Assembly (NCBI GenBank): GCA_030533445.1
Contig: CM060075.1
Span: forward strand, 34,239,196-34,303,195
DNA: 64,000 nt
Source: Cyprinodon diabolis
Taxonomy: Eukaryota; Chordata; Actinopteri; Cyprinodontiformes; Cyprinodontidae
Direction: 5' to 3'
The notes beneath the pieces were generated by a model, which was given only the letters and a program-made list of their open reading frames with translations, searched no databases and was not told where the DNA came from. A program made the position numbers and the translations under genes. Positions within the stretch are counted from its first letter, which is position 1; each line of letters starts with the position of its first letter. Shown here in pieces: positions 62,585 through 64,000 of this stretch.

Positions 62585-64000
62585 CTGGAAAAGAAATCAC
62601 ACATTTACTGATTATTTTCAACTCACCAGAGTTCACTATTACTCCATTAATACGACCTAATAACAACACGCCGACCTCATACCCACCTCTAACCTTTTCG
62701 TAGTTATCCAATTACTATTTTTCATACACTCAGCCAACAAAAATTAGAAAGATAGAAGGGAAATGAGGCATTCCAACACATTCCAAAGCTTTCTTTACAT
62801 TTGAGAACAGAAATCAGCTCCAATGAATAACCCTGATTAGCGTGGTCAATGTTTGGAGAAAGACCGACTGAATCTTACAGACAGGTTAACAGGTGGTTCG
62901 TAATAAATTAGCATCCATATGTTTTGGGGTATCTGGTTTAGTATGGTTAGGCTAGTAAGTTGTGACTACTGTCTTGCAATCTGACTGCAGATGAGTGATG
63001 GCGGCTAAATTAGAGTGTGTAGCGTTGTCTTACGTATCGTGGTGGCGAAGCGGTAAGGCAGCAGGTGTGCTGCGGTATAACGACAGGCTATTTAAAGGCT
63101 GGACTGACTGTTTAAAACCCAAATATGATGTAAAAACCAGACTACCTCAATAAAACCACCCCAGCCTCTCTTGGTAAACGCATACAAAGCATAAAACTAC
63201 ATAATATGATTAAGGTCTATATCCCCTCATAGGGGGTTTTATTCTAATCTAGTGAAAATACAATAATACTTTGACACCTAATTATGTTACTCTACACTTA
63301 TAGCACAAGCATTTCGACCCAGTTTCTAATTTATTAAATCTTTATTTGATAAGTGAAAACTTTAGAATGGTTGATTTCAGTCCTCTTTTTGTCTTTGGGT
63401 CAAATTAGAACTAGTCCAACTCAATAACTAATTTCTAGACACCTCAAACCTAGATTATTATATTTCAAGCTAATAGCAGAAGGTGAAAGCTTAATCTCAC
63501 CATATGTTAATGCTTTACTTTTGCATCTAGATCTCCTTAGAAAAGGTCAGTATGTCCAGTTGGGTTAGAGGTTAGAGAAATGACGGAAGAATGAGGAGCA
63601 TCAAAAGCAATTGGCTAAAAAACACGAAGATCTCAGAGTATCTCATAGCTGAAAGACTTTATTTTGCAGTGAGAGCTTGTGATGCAGATGATAGCTGACA
63701 AGAAGAGTTGTACTAATCTTTGGCTACCTTCACACTGCAGGAAAATTTGACCCACATTCATTTTTCCCCCCATATGCATGTCATAGCGCTCTGAACAGCC
63801 CAATTCTGATCTTTTCACCTAAAAAGAACCAAAACAAAGAAAACCTATTTGTGCCACTTCCATACTAAAGCTGATACAAAACTGATTTTTAAGCATCTGC
63901 AGCTGTTGTATTTCTGTTTTTAAAAGCCAAAACAAGGATTTGTTTTTGCCTATAAAGCCTCGAACTCAACGCTATTTCTGACATTTTGAATTGAAAAAGC
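62585..64000 (-). other. wrap53: wrap53 intron upstream of the last three exons
   Basis: The acceptor of the 62481-62584 exon marks the right boundary of coding sequence in the window. I searched the minus strand for the preceding WD-repeat exon and recognised none, so the intron appears to continue past 64000. A lone A-box-like TGGCGAAGCGG lies near 63043 without a B box. Confidence 0.6.

Noticed and set aside
62490..62711. Frame ending [16 protein letters not shown] on the minus strand
   Set aside because: It is an out-of-frame reading across the wrap53 exon 62481-62584 and its intron.
63035..63095. Possible tRNA or SINE head (TGGCGAAGCGG)
   Set aside because: An A-box-like word is present, but no B box or cloverleaf follows.

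Overview
This window looks like nuclear DNA of a teleost fish, probably percomorph-like (inference). It has long introns, a wide AT-rich intergenic stretch, CA/TA and AAGG microsatellites, tRNA-derived SINEs, LINE 3' ends of teleost type, Tc1-like relics and many short hAT-type non-autonomous DNA transposons. No bacterial-style gene organisation is present, and most open reading frames longer than 60 codons are chance or transposon frames.

Two protein-coding genes are supported, both on the minus strand. At the right end lie the last three coding exons of wrap53 (TCAB1, the WD40 telomerase/Cajal-body RNP factor): 62481-62584, 62264-62407 and 58536-58779. They join in frame through consensus splice sites into a 163-residue C-terminal fragment. 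Earlier exons lie beyond base 64000. In the middle lies the first coding exon of an ephrin-B gene, 27701-27816. It encodes a signal peptide and the EPIYWNS strand that opens the receptor-binding domain, and it ends at a GTAAG donor. Its position downstream of wrap53 in the same orientation matches the human TP53-WRAP53-EFNB3 order, so I call it efnb3. I found no later ephrin exon, so bases 1-27700 are read as part of a long first intron.

Layout: 1-27700 presumed efnb3 intron 1, with two hAT-like elements, a Tc1 relic, a LINE end and some repeat-poor blocks; 27701-29120 efnb3 exon 1, leader and CpG-rich promoter region; 29121-58376 intergenic, with a 922-bp foldback transposon, a second copy of the intronic hAT element, two tRNA-derived SINEs (one nested inside an older repeat), LINE ends and an AAGG array; 58377-62584 wrap53 3' exons, whose 3.5-kb last intron is packed with four repeat elements; 62585-64000 wrap53 intron.

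The most unusual structure is a 944-bp element at 60740-61683 inside the last wrap53 intron. It has inverted ends and a 7-bp flanking direct repeat, and its body is a degenerate array of two perfect palindromes, AGATATCT and GACTAGTC. I see no evidence for an undescribed protein system. The novelty here is structural (transposons, palindromes) and possibly cis-regulatory.
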